The notes: generated by a model not told the origin, from the letters alone. A DNA stretch of 64,000 nucleotides from Bin87 sp965220055 (GCA_965220055.1 CBDCPE010000004.1:3782001-3846000); one strand, 5' to 3'. Counted from the first letter of the stretch, positions 48,942-57,968 are shown. Made by a program: numbers and translations.

Positions 48942-50075
48942 TAGCATCGCCGAATAGATCCACCCTTGAGTGTCTCGCCGCAGGGCAGCGGAGAACTGGA
49001 GGTGACTTGGTTTATGCCCTTTTATCCCTATGGCGATGGCGGCTCGGCGATCACCAGCCGCAAGGTGCAGTGGAAGGAAGCATCAGGCAGTTGGGACAAC
49101 GATGCTGATGTATCCGAGGAAGTGGTTCTCGGACATTGTTGGGTCTGCCGGTACACTATTACCGGATTGACCAATGGAGTCGCTTACACTGTACGGGTCT
49201 TCGTCACCAACGCCATTGGCGACAGCCCTCCATCCGACGAACTCACGTCTACACCGACCGACGGAACGGCGCTCACGCTATCCGGAATCACAAGGACGAA
49301 TTACCCGGAGGACGAAAGTCTTCCGGTGGCTGTCTACCCGGTAACCGGAGCGCAAGGCGAAATTACCTGGTCGCTGTCCGGCGATGACGGCGATGAGTTT
49401 TCCATCAGCACGGGCGGTCATTTGAGATTCAAATCATTGCCCAGCTTCGAGAATCCGACAGACGCGGATGGGGACAACCAGTACCGAGTGACGGTACAGG
49501 CTTCCGATGGCACAAACACAGCGACCTTACAGGTAGTTGTGGTAGTCAACTCCCGTGGTCGGCCCATCATCAACGGGAATGCGCAAGTGGGCCAGATGCT
49601 GACAGCGGATACGTCGGGTATAACCGACGCCGACGGGCTGTACAACCCCAATTTCACATACCAATGGATTGCCAATGACGGAAATACGGACAGCGAGATA
49701 GCGGGCGCGACCGCCTCCACCTACACCCTGACCGACTCGGAAGAGGGCAAGACCATCAAGGTGCGTGTGTCCTTCACCGACTACTTCGGTTACCCCGGTA
49801 ATGAGGAATCGCTGACCAGCGCCGCGACGGCGGCGGTTCAGCCAGAGGCCAATTTTCCGGCCACCGGCGTTCCGACCATCAGCGGGACGGCGCAGATGGG
49901 CGAGACCCTCACCGCTTCGACGAGCGGCATCACCGACGCCGACGGGCTGAGCAACGTGGCCTACAGATACCAGTGGTTATCCAGTAGGGATACGGAAATC
50001 GACGGAGCAACAGATTCTACCTACACCCTGGCGGAGGCTGTCCCGCGTCAACTAAATATGCCGAATTATCGTCGC

Positions 50076-50858
50076 TTAGTTTTGCCGGTTCACCTCCTCT
50101 ACCTGGCCCCGTTGCTGGGCGGCGTCGGTGCGGTAGCTGGGCACGGCAAACTCCAGTATCACGGAGTGGTGCACCACCCGGTCGATGGCCGCGGCGGTGG
50201 CCATGGGGTTGGCGAAGCTGCGCTCCCACTCCGAGAAGACCAGGTTGGACGTGATGCCCAACGACCTCCGTTCGTAGCGTTCGGCGATGAGGGTGAAGAG
50301 GACCTCAGACTCCTCGGCGCCCTGGGGCAGGTAGCCCAGATCGTCCAGGAGCAGGAAGTCGAAGTTGTCCAGCCTCCGCAGCCGGCGAGGCAGGTCGAAG
50401 TCGCGCTTGGCGGCCAGCAAATCCTGCACCAGGCGGTAGGCTGGGGCGAAGAGGACGGAGCAGCCGGCTTCCACCAGGCGGTGGCCCAGGGCGCAGAGCG
50501 CGTGGGTCTTGCCGGTGCCGGGAAGTCCGAAGGCCAGCACGTTGACGCCGCTATCTACGAAGCTGCCCTGGGCCAGGTGATCCAGTTGCTGTCTGAGCGC
50601 CAGGGGCATCCGGTGGTGCTCGAAGGTCTCCCAGGTCTTGCCCGCGGGCAGCCGGGACGCCTGACGCAGCCGATCGATGCGCCGGTGGCGGCGATCCTCG
50701 GCTTCCTGCTCCAGCACCTCCAGGAAGGTGGGCAGGGCATCGCCGTGGCCCGCGGCGGTGAAACGGGCCACCGACTGGGCACCCATGGTGGGCAGCTTGA
50801 ATTGGTGGCACAACTGGCCGATGCGCTCCGGTATGACGCTGGTGTCGGTGTCCATCAT
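50076..50858 (-). CDS. istB: IS21-type IstB helper ATPase
   Basis: 260 residues from ATG 50858 (GGAGGTG upstream). AAA+ ATPase with Walker A GLPGTGKTH, Walker B FLLLDDLGYLPQ and the IstB signature (LFTLIAERYERRSLGITSN, AAAIDRVVHHSVILEF). IstB directs target choice by the IstA transposase. Its istA partner is missing upstream, where the sequence breaks off after about 90 bp of inter-element DNA. Confidence 0.9.
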   Translation of the reverse strand: MMDTDTSVIPERIGQLCHQFKLPTMGAQSVARFTAAGHGDALPTFLEVLEQEAEDRRHRRIDRLRQASRLPAGKTWETFEHHRMPLALRQQLDHLAQGSFVDSGVNVLAFGLPGTGKTHALCALGHRLVEAGCSVLFAPAYRLVQDLLAAKRDFDLPRRLRRLDNFDFLLLDDLGYLPQGAEESEVLFTLIAERYERRSLGITSNLVFSEWERSFANPMATAAAIDRVVHHSVILEFAVPSYRTDAAQQRGQVEEVNRQN

Positions 50859-51131
50859 CCGCACACCTCCACTTCTACCAAGCTGCCCGTGAGGAGGCGG
50901 TCGTGTCATTTTCCAAGGTCATTGACCCGACATTTCCACGGGCATTGACCCACCCTGGGAGTGCGGTGATTTGATAAATATCAGGTTGCTGTTGGTCGGT
51001 CAATCACCTCCTTGGACGCCCGCCAGCGCCCGGTGCGGCGAAAGCCGCTCCCGGTAGCTGGCGCCTTCGATGACGATCTGATAGCTGGCATTGGCCAGCC
51101 GGTCCAGGGCGCTCCCGACTAACTCAGGTTG

Positions 51132-52553
51132 TCAAGGAGTAGCAGAGGAAACTATCGCTGCGGCCTCGCAGTCGGGTCTGGATGAGGGAACCAAGTCGTA
51201 CCCCAGCTGAGCCGCACGCCGTTGTGCAGCCCTGAAGGCTCTTTGGCGATACTGGTTCTCGTAATATTCCGCACCTTGATCCACGTAGTTTTGTCCATGC
51301 CGCAGCATGGAGTAGATGATCCTGGCCAGCTTGTGAGCTGCCGCAGTAATGGCCTTGGGGGATCCTAGTTGTGCCCGTTTGCGGCGATAAAACGCCCCCA
51401 AGGCACTGTCTGAATGGTGCAGCGCGCCGGCCGCGAGGCGCAACGCCGCCGCCGCCCGATTGGCGTTGCGTTTGGTTCTTGAGCTCAGGATCCTGCCCCC
51501 GGTGATCCGGTTATCGGGACTCAGACCTAGCCATGAGGCGAAGTGTCCGGCACTGGGCCACTTGCTCATGTCCGTTCCGATCTCGCTGATCACCTTGAGG
51601 GCAGTGTAAGCGTCCACTCCGTCGATCCTGGTGAGGTCCACCCCAGTAATCCGGTACAGATGAGAACGGACGTCAAAGGCTGGGGCATTCTTCTGCTTCT
51701 GGACCCGACCAGGCTTGGCGGGAGTTGCCCCCTCGGCGACATGTTCGAATTGTTCCAAAGCGGCTTCGATCTTCCCGTCGCACTCGGCGATCTTGCCCTG
51801 ATAAATCCGGTAAAGCTCCAGGGCCTGGGCCAGTTCGAAGATGTGCTCCTCGCGCCAGTGTCCCTGGAGCGATCTCGCTATGGTCTTTTGGTCCGCCCTG
51901 ATCCTGGGGTCGCGGTGCTGGGCCAGCTTGTGTGGATCCCGCTCACCTCTGACGATGTCGTCGATGATCGCCAAGCCGGTCTTTCCGGTGACGTCACTGA
52001 TGACGTGCTGCAACTTCACGTTCATCTGGCTGAGGGCCTTCTGCATGTGCTGAATATGGTGGGAGGCGTAGCGGATCAGCATGGCCCGCTGCCGCAGGTA
52101 ACTCCGCAGGCACCGGACTTCCCCCTCAGGGCGGAAGGCTGCCGACAGCAGTCCATAGGTGTGCAACTGTTGCAGCCACTGGCAGTCCAGCACGTCGGTT
52201 TTGCGCCCCGGCACGTTCTTGATGCGCCGGGGATCCACCAGCATCACGGCAAATCCCCGGTCTTCCAGGACCCCGAAGAGGGGTATCCAGTAGACCCCGG
52301 TGGACTCCATGACCACGCTCTCGACTTCACACTCGGTCAACCAGTCGGCCAGGCGGTACAGGTCAGCAGTGTAGGCGGCAAACTCCCGTACCTGCGGCTC
52401 CGCGCGATCTGCGGGCACCGCAACAAAGTGGCTGCTGGCACCCACGTCGATGCCTGCGGTGTTCAGGTTGACCCGCGACAGTTCCTCAGGTAGCTTCGGT
52501 TTCTTGGCCCTCTTGCCGGATCCCTTGACCGCCTCCTTGCTGTTTCTCATCAT
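51132..52553 (-). CDS. IS110-family transposase (DEDD)
   Basis: 473 residues, frame intact. The N-terminal RuvC-like DEDD domain is clear: Asp in NTAGIDVGASSHF, Glu in VVMESTGVYWIPL, and the Asp pair in GRKTDVLDCQWLQ. The C-terminal Transposase_20 domain (ITGVDLTRIDGVDAYTAL, FASWLGLSPDNRITGG) carries the conserved Ser region (ILSSRTKRNANRAA). Recombination is expected to be guided by a structured RNA from the element's own non-coding end. Likely active. Confidence 0.93.
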   Translation of the reverse strand: MMRNSKEAVKGSGKRAKKPKLPEELSRVNLNTAGIDVGASSHFVAVPADRAEPQVREFAAYTADLYRLADWLTECEVESVVMESTGVYWIPLFGVLEDRGFAVMLVDPRRIKNVPGRKTDVLDCQWLQQLHTYGLLSAAFRPEGEVRCLRSYLRQRAMLIRYASHHIQHMQKALSQMNVKLQHVISDVTGKTGLAIIDDIVRGERDPHKLAQHRDPRIRADQKTIARSLQGHWREEHIFELAQALELYRIYQGKIAECDGKIEAALEQFEHVAEGATPAKPGRVQKQKNAPAFDVRSHLYRITGVDLTRIDGVDAYTALKVISEIGTDMSKWPSAGHFASWLGLSPDNRITGGRILSSRTKRNANRAAAALRLAAGALHHSDSALGAFYRRKRAQLGSPKAITAAAHKLARIIYSMLRHGQNYVDQGAEYYENQYRQRAFRAAQRRAAQLGYDLVPSSRPDCEAAAIVSSATP

Positions 52554-52808
52554 CCACCCCCAGGTCGGCGAGTAGCCGCATCGCCGGAGGAAGTCTCATC
52601 GATTCACAATCTCCCGAACGGGATCCCCCTGTTGGGGCGTCACCAATAATGCAGTCGCAAGACTCCCGGGCCATGCTGTTGCTCGGGCAATACGCACCAA
52701 TCACTGATCGGCCTCGGTCCGGACGACACGGCTCGCCGTGAGCTTACACCCCCGTGGCCGCATGTGAGTTAGTCGGATTTGCACGGCCCGGACGACGGGC
52801 ATAGGCTT
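52554..52808 (-). ncRNA. Candidate bridge RNA region of the IS110 element
   Basis: About 255 bp of non-coding DNA upstream of the transposase start. IS110-group elements are known to encode a bridge (seek) RNA in this position, which pairs with target and donor DNA. I infer the RNA from position only; I have not derived its fold or its guide loops. Pairing should be expected with istB sequence around AACAGC at the insertion point. Confidence 0.4.
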
Positions 52809-53286
52809 GCTGTTGCCCAGGATAGGGTCGTCAAAGAGACCCAGCCATTCGTCCACAGCGCGATCGCTGGTGATGACGAAACTGGACGCCCGATGTCGGT
52901 TGAGGATGAGCTCGTAGAGGTCGGCGGACTGTTGAACGGTGAGCCCGTGGAGCCCGAGGTCATCGAGGATGAGCAGGTCGGGGGATATGAAGGACCGGAA
53001 GGTTCGGTCCACCGAGTTGTCCACTCTGGCTTGGGCCATAGCCCTGAAGAAACCGTCGGTATGGATGAAACGGACGGCGTGGCCGGAGCGGACGGCGGAA
53101 TAGCCCAATGCTTGAGCCAGGAAACTCTTGCCGACGCCAGCGGGCCCACCAGGAGGACATGCTCGCGCTTGTCCAGAAACTCCAGGGAGCAGACGGCGTC
53201 CAGCAAGCGGGGATCCAGGGTAATTGACGCCGACCAGTCGAAGTCTTCCAGGCAACAGGGAGGCATTCCTTATTGTCGTCTATCAG

Positions 53287-53853
53287 GCCAGCCGGGTGAG
53301 TTCATTATCGCTGGTCAGGTACCACACCAACGACTACTCGGTGCCGGTGGCCTACGGACACTGCGATGTGCTGGTGCGCGGTTACGTGGATGAGGTGGTG
53401 ATCAGCTGCGGTACCGAGGTCATCGCCAAACATTCCAGGTCCTACGAGCGGGACGACTTCGTCTTCGACCCCATTCACTACCTGCCGCTGCTGGAGCGGA
53501 AGACGGCGGCTTTGGATCAGGCCGCCTCGTTGCAAGGGTGGGAGTTGCCCGAGGAGTACCGGACGCTGCGCCGGCTGCTGGAGGCGAGCATGGGCCGTCG
53601 GGGCAAGCGCGAATTCGTGCAGGTGTTGCGGCTGCTGGAGCATTTCTCCCATCAGGAGGTCCACCACGCCGTCAAGGATGCTCTCCGGCTGGGGGCCATC
53701 AGCTTCGACGCGATAAAGCATCTGGTCCTGTGCCGGATTGAGGGGCGGCCGCCCAAACTCGACCTGGAGCTCTATCCCTACCTGCCCCGGGTCAGCGTGA
53801 AGACCACCCGCGCCCACGACTACATGACCCTGCTGTCGGGGAGGGCGGCATGA
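53287..53853 (+). pseudogene. istA: IS21 istA, C-terminal fragment
   Basis: From SSLSLVRYHTNDYSVPVAYG to DYMTLLSGRAA the sequence is the typical C-terminal beta-barrel and tail of IstA. The integrase core before it is missing; the frame meets the right terminus of the neighbouring IS21 island at 53285. The stop overlaps the start of istB (ATGA), as usual in IS21. Confidence 0.8.
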
Positions 53854-54635
53854 GCAACCACTCCACGCTGCTGCTGGAGCACCATCTCAAGGAGCTCAAG
53901 CTACCCACCTTCCTCAGGGAGTACCGCAAGTTGGCCGCCCAGTGCGCTGCTGAAGGCGCCGACCATCCCGACTACCTGCTTCGCCTCTCCGAATTTGAAC
54001 TCATCGACCGCCACCAGCGTATGGTGGAGCGCCGTATCAGGGCGGCGCGCTTCTCCGCCGTCAAGAGCCTGGACACCTTCGACTTCCTAGCCATTCCCTC
54101 GGTGAACAAGCCACTGGTCATGCAACTGGCCCGGTGTGAGTACATCGAGCGTCGCGAGAACGTCATCGCCATCGGCAACAGCGGCACCGGCCAGACCCAC
54201 CTCGCCCTGGGCTTGGGTCTGGCCGCCTGTCAACGAGGACTGTCCGTGGGCTTCACCACCGCCGCCGCCCTGGTACACGAACTCATGGAGGCCCGGGATG
54301 ACCGCCGACTGCTCAACCTGCAGCGGCAACTGGCCCGGCTCAGGTTGCTGATCATCGACGAGTTGGGCTTCGTGCCGCTGTCCACCACCAGCGCGGAACT
54401 GCTCTTTGAGGTATTCAGCCAGCGCTACGAACGCGGCTCCATCCTCGTTACCACCAACCTCCCCTTCGACGAGTGGACCGACGTGTTTGGATCAGAGCGG
54501 CTCACCGGCGCGCTGCTGGACCGGCTCACCCACCACGTCCACATCCTGGAGATGAACGGCGAGAGCTACCGCCTCAAGGACAGCCGGCAAGACGCCGTAT
54601 CGACATCCTCTCCGGAAGAACCGGTCGGCGTTTAG
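53850..54635 (+). CDS. istB: IS21 IstB with altered Walker A
   Basis: 261 residues. The family signature is complete (ARFSAVKSLDTFDF, VNKPLVMQLARCEYI, RLLIIDELGFVPLS, NLPFDEWTDVFGSERLTGALLDRL). The Walker A motif reads IGNSGTGQTHLA, however, with Gln where the invariant Lys should be. This should abolish ATP binding, so the protein is predicted inactive even though its frame is intact. Co-transcribed with the istA fragment. Confidence 0.88.
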   Translation: MSNHSTLLLEHHLKELKLPTFLREYRKLAAQCAAEGADHPDYLLRLSEFELIDRHQRMVERRIRAARFSAVKSLDTFDFLAIPSVNKPLVMQLARCEYIERRENVIAIGNSGTGQTHLALGLGLAACQRGLSVGFTTAAALVHELMEARDDRRLLNLQRQLARLRLLIIDELGFVPLSTTSAELLFEVFSQRYERGSILVTTNLPFDEWTDVFGSERLTGALLDRLTHHVHILEMNGESYRLKDSRQDAVSTSSPEEPVGV

Positions 54636-54752
54636 GCCGACGCCAGCGTCGACTTCGCACGGTTCCCCTTAGCCTCACCCCAGCCATGCCATGCCCATCA
54701 GGCATCACCCCAGGTGGTACAACTTTCCTACGCCCCATTGATACGTTTTCCC

Positions 54753-56200
54753 GTAACAGTTCAGACTTGGTGAGGTGAATTGGCCGAAGGCGGGTTGCCG
54801 AACGCTGGCACGGGTGGCGGTGGTTATGTCATATACCGGGCATGGATACTGAAGTTGACCTCACCACCGTCGGCCGCGATGTGCTGATTGCCATCATCGC
54901 CGAGTTACAGGCGGTGATTGAGCGGTTGCAGCGGCGGATTGCCGAACTGGAAGGCCAGGCGAAACCGGGCGACCCGCTCCGAATGCCCGGCCTCAAGGCG
55001 AAATCGGCCCGGAAGCCCCCAGCGCAGCCGGGGCCCCGCAAGCAGCGACGCCACGGCTTCGCCCGCCCGCGCATGACACCGACCCACCGGGTGGAGCACG
55101 TGATGGAGAACTGTCCCGATTGCGGCGCCCACCGGTCCGGCGGTTGGACCCAGCGCACTCGGGAAGTCATCGAGCTGCCGGTGGTTCCGGTGCAAGTCAC
55201 CGAGCAGGTCTACATTGCTCGGACTTGCCCGGCGTGCCGACGGCGCTGCACACCTCCGGCGGAACTGGACGGCGTGGTCCTGGGCCAGCAGCGCCGCGGC
55301 GTCAACCTGCTCAGCCTGATCGCCACGCTGCGGGAAGAGGGGCGGCTGCCCATCCGTAGCGTCCAGTGGTATCTGGACACCGTGCATCAGTTGCGCCGCA
55401 GCGTGGGGACCATCGTGAGCGCCATCCAGCGCACGGCGCAGCGGGCCCAACCGGCAGTGGCCGCGATCCTGGACCGCATCCGCGCCAGCCCGGTGGTCCA
55501 CGCCGACGAAACCGGCTGGCGTCAGAGCGGGGCCAACGGCTACGTGTGGACTTTCAGCACCCCCACCGAACGCTACTTCCCGCGAACGCTACTTCCCGCG
55601 GCGGGGTCGGGGCAAAACAGTCGTGGACCAGGCGCTGAGCGATGCTTTCTCCGGAGTATTGGTCAGCGATTGCTACGCTGCCTACCACCATTATGATGGC
55701 CCCAAGCAGCGGTGCTGGGCCCACCTGCTACGGGACATCCACGACCTGGTAGCCCTCCACCCAAAGGACGCCCCACTGGTCCAGTGGGCCTGGGCAATCC
55801 ACCAACTCTATGCCGCGGCCAAAGCCTTCCACCATCCCGAGCAACAGCGACGGCGGGTTGTCCAACTGGCATTGGAGCGCAGCCTGCTGGCCATCTGCCA
55901 GCCCTTCCTGGATAACCCGTCGGCAATACCAGCCAGGCTGTGCCGACGCATCGAGCGCCACATCAAGGAACTCTTCGTCTTTGTGGCCGAACCGGACGTG
56001 CCGCCAGACAACAACGCCGCCGAGCGCAGCCTGCGCCATGTGGTAATCAGCCGCAAAGTCAGCGGCGGCACTCGTTCGGAGCAGGGCACCGAAAGCAAGA
56101 TGGCGCTGGCATCTCTCTTCGGCACCTGGCCCGCCAGAGGTCTAAACCCTCTCGACGCCTGCCTTCAGTTGCTCGTTTCCCCTCAATTCTGAACTGTTAC
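54753..56200 (+). mobile_element. IS66-family insertion sequence K
   Basis: Inverted ends GTAACAGTTCAGA (54753-54765) and its complement (56188-56200). The 8-bp flanks (GTTTTCCC and ACGGCGAC) do not match as an IS66 target duplication should, so one side was rearranged after insertion. The right end is joined to the last codons of groES. Confidence 0.85.
54842..56192 (+). pseudogene. IS66-family transposase TnpC, disrupted by a 16-bp tandem duplication
   Basis: ATG 54842. Coiled N-terminus (IIAELQAVIERLQRRIAELE), a Cys-rich zinc region (CPDCGAHRSGGW, TCPACRRRC), then the DDE core: Asp in SPVVHADETGWRQ, Asp in GVLVSDCYAAYHHY and Glu in PDNNAAERSLRHVV. The 16-bp unit GAACGCTACTTCCCGC (55568-55583) is repeated directly at 55584-55599 and shifts the frame between the first and second catalytic residues. 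The second half continues in another frame to 56192. The usual IS66 accessory genes tnpA and tnpB are absent. Confidence 0.88.
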
Positions 56201-56202
56201 AC

Positions 56203-56259
56203 GGCGACGACGAGTATCTGATCATGCGCGAGTCCGACGTGCTGGCCAAGATCGGCTAA
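56203..56259 (+). pseudogene. groES: groES 3' remnant
   Basis: The 18 codons before TAA read GDDEYLIMRESDVLAKIG, the conserved C-terminus of GroES co-chaperonin (consensus G.EYLI.RE.DILA). The rest of the gene is cut off by the right end of the IS66 element and is not found elsewhere in the window. It stands 58 bp ahead of groEL, the normal groES-groEL arrangement. Either another groES copy exists in the genome, or the joint is an assembly error. Confidence 0.85.
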
Positions 56260-56317
56260 TTCGAACCGATCCGGCTCACCGACCCAGACCATCACGCCCC
56301 AAACTAGGAGAACCGCA

Positions 56318-57937
56318 ATGCCCGCAAAGAAATTGGCATACTCCGAAGACGCCCGCAAGTCGCTGCGATCCGGCATCGACACCCTGGCCGACTCCGTAAA
56401 GATTACCCTGGGCCCACGCGGCCGCAACGTGGTCCTGGACAAGAAGTTCGGACCCCCTCAGGTCTGCTCCGATGGTGTGACCATCGCCAAGGAGATTGAG
56501 CTCCCCGACGCTTTCGAGAACATGGGCGCCCAGCTTCTGAAAGAAGCCGCCACCAAGACCAACGACGCCGCTGGTGACGGCACCACGACCAGCATCGTGC
56601 TGTCCCAGGCCATCATCCACGAAGGCTTCAAGAACGTAACCGCCGGCGCTAACCCCATGGCCATCAAACGCGGCATCGACCGCGCCGTCAGCGAAATCGT
56701 AGGGGAGCTCCAGTCCATGTCCCAGCCCGTGGAAACCCGCGAGCGCATCGGTCAGATGACGTCCCTGTCCGCTCACGAGGATGCAATTGGGGAGACCATC
56801 GCCGAAGCCATGGAAAAGGTTGGCAAGGACGGCGTCATCACCGTGGAAGAGTCCCGCGGTCTTGCCGACGAGATTGAGTACGTTGAGGGCATGCAGGTCG
56901 ACCGCGGCTACATCTCCCCTTACTTCATCACCAACAGCGAACGTATAGAATCCGCCGTCGAAGACCCCTACGTCATCATCACCGACAAGAAGATCTCCGC
57001 CGTCGCTGATCTGGTTCCTGCCCTTGAGAAGCTACTGCAGGTTGGGCAGAAGAACGCGGTCATCGTCGCTGAGGACGTGGACGGTGAAGCCCTGGCCACG
57101 CTGGTGGCCAACAAGCTGCGCGGCATCATGAACGTGCTGGCCGTGAAGGCTCCTGGCTTAGGCGATCGCCGCAAGGCCATGATGGAAGACATCGCCATCC
57201 TGACTGGCGGCACCGTCATCAGCGAAGAGACCGGCCGCCGCCTGGACTCCGCTACCATCGAGGACTTCGGCCGCGCCCGCCGCGTCTCCTCCACCAAGGA
57301 TGACACCACGATCGTGGAAGGCCACTGCTCGGAAGACGGTATCCAGGCCCGCATCAACCAGATCAAGGCCCAGATCGAAGACACGACCTCCGAGTACGAC
57401 CGCGAAAAGCTGCAAGAGCGGATGGCCAAGCTGTCCGGCGGGGTTGCCGTCATCAAGGTCGACGCTGCCACCGAGATCGAACTCAAGGAGCGCAAGGCCC
57501 GCGTGGAAGACGCTTTGTCCGCCACGCGTTCCGCGGTTGAAGAAGGCATCGTTCCCGGCGGCGGAGTTGCCCTGGTCCGCGCCCAGCGCGCCCTGGACAA
57601 CGTTAGCAGCCTTACCGGTGACGAGGTGGTCGGTCTCAACATCATTCGGCGCTCGCTGGAACAACCGTTGAAGATCATCGTCGAGAACGCCGGCGGCGAA
57701 GGCGCCGTTGTATTGCACAACGTCCAGGACCAGTCCGACGACTACGGCTATGACGCTGAAGTCGGCGAGTTCGGCCCCATGCTCGAGCGCGGCATCATCG
57801 ACCCGGTGAAGGTGACCCGGTCTGCCTTGCAGAACGCCGCTTCAGTGGCGGCCATGGTGCTCACCACCGAGTCCATAATCACCGAGATCCCTGAACCCAT
57901 GCCGGCAGGCGCTGGCGCTCCTCCGATGGACTTCTAA
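56318..57937 (+). CDS. groEL: Chaperonin GroEL
   Basis: 539 residues, full length, AGGAG ribosome site 8 bp before the ATG. It forms the 14-subunit ATP-driven folding chamber in the cytoplasm. Visible motifs: VKITLGPRGRNVVLDKKFG, the ATP-site NDAAGDGTTTS, VDRGYISPYFITN, LRGIMNVLAVKAPGLGDRR and VEEGIVPGGGVALVRA. The C-terminus ends PAGAGAPPMDF rather than in the GGM repeats of Proteobacteria. The groES gene normally upstream is reduced to its last codons, so the native promoter is also missing. Expression must come from the IS66 side or an internal promoter. A strong terminator follows. It is the best phylogenetic marker here. Confidence 0.98.
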   Translation: MPAKKLAYSEDARKSLRSGIDTLADSVKITLGPRGRNVVLDKKFGPPQVCSDGVTIAKEIELPDAFENMGAQLLKEAATKTNDAAGDGTTTSIVLSQAIIHEGFKNVTAGANPMAIKRGIDRAVSEIVGELQSMSQPVETRERIGQMTSLSAHEDAIGETIAEAMEKVGKDGVITVEESRGLADEIEYVEGMQVDRGYISPYFITNSERIESAVEDPYVIITDKKISAVADLVPALEKLLQVGQKNAVIVAEDVDGEALATLVANKLRGIMNVLAVKAPGLGDRRKAMMEDIAILTGGTVISEETGRRLDSATIEDFGRARRVSSTKDDTTIVEGHCSEDGIQARINQIKAQIEDTTSEYDREKLQERMAKLSGGVAVIKVDAATEIELKERKARVEDALSATRSAVEEGIVPGGGVALVRAQRALDNVSSLTGDEVVGLNIIRRSLEQPLKIIVENAGGEGAVVLHNVQDQSDDYGYDAEVGEFGPMLERGIIDPVKVTRSALQNAASVAAMVLTTESIITEIPEPMPAGAGAPPMDF

Positions 57938-57968
57938 ATCTCCGTACGGAAACCGGAAGGGGATCCGC

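Larger units (their letters stand above)
42450..50038 (+). pseudogene. Giant leucine-rich-repeat and Ig-like secreted protein, broken by stops, frameshifts and two IS elements
   Basis: ATG 42450 (AGGAG upstream); signal segment (MMIVVTLSLAILLV). About thirteen 24-residue leucine-rich repeats (LSNLERLDLSSNDLEELPED type) span 42680-43700, then many Ig-like modules (PTISGTAQVGETLTADTSGI) and Fn3 modules to 50038. Lesions: a 1-2 base loss near 45020; TAA at 46787-46789 where sister modules have GAA; IS copy I at 48054-48941; a shift near 48957. The coding sequence ends inside an Ig-like module at 50038 where the IS21 terminus begins, and no continuation is found to the right. A stretch at about 45650-46540 belongs to no module I recognise. 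The ancestral product exceeded 2,400 residues and was probably a surface recognition or adhesion protein. Confidence 0.8.
51114..52808 (-). mobile_element. IS110-family insertion sequence in istB
   Basis: Boundaries are inferred from the interrupted istB frame. CCGACTAACTCA (51115-51126) occurs inverted at 52765-52776. As usual for IS110 there are no classical terminal repeats at the junctions. The transposase leaves 18 bp on one side and about 255 bp on its 5' side. Confidence 0.8.
51004..53259 (-). pseudogene. istB: Second IS21 istB, N-terminally truncated and split by IS110
   Basis: The 5' part (53259 to about 52809) has FDWSASITLDPRLLDAV, Walker A GPAGVGKSF (after a frame change near 53150), LLILDDLGLHGL and DEWLGLFDDPILGNS. 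The IS110 element begins right after this. The 3' part at 51113-51004 continues as SALDRLANASYQIVIEGASY to the stop, a standard IstB ending. Removing 51114-52808 rejoins the gene at AAC AGC GCC CTG. Residues before FDWSAS are absent; the right terminus of the island lies there instead. Confidence 0.8.
50039..53285 (-). mobile_element. IS21-type composite island, locus 2
   Basis: Left terminus TGTCCCGCGTCAACTAAATA (50039-50058) and right terminus AGGCATTCCTTATTGTCGTC (53261-53280, ending TATCA at 53285) are the same as at locus 1. Inside are one intact istB, no istA, a second and different istB that is split by an IS110 element, and no intact partner gene. The left flank is the surface-protein gene and the right flank is the middle of another istA. 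The two sides do not match, so this is a product of recombination between IS copies. Confidence 0.65.

Noticed and set aside
51115..52776. Inverted CCGACTAACTCA pair taken as terminal inverted repeats of IS110
   Set aside because: The right copy lies about 30 bp inside the border defined by the interrupted istB, so it is an internal feature, not a true terminus.
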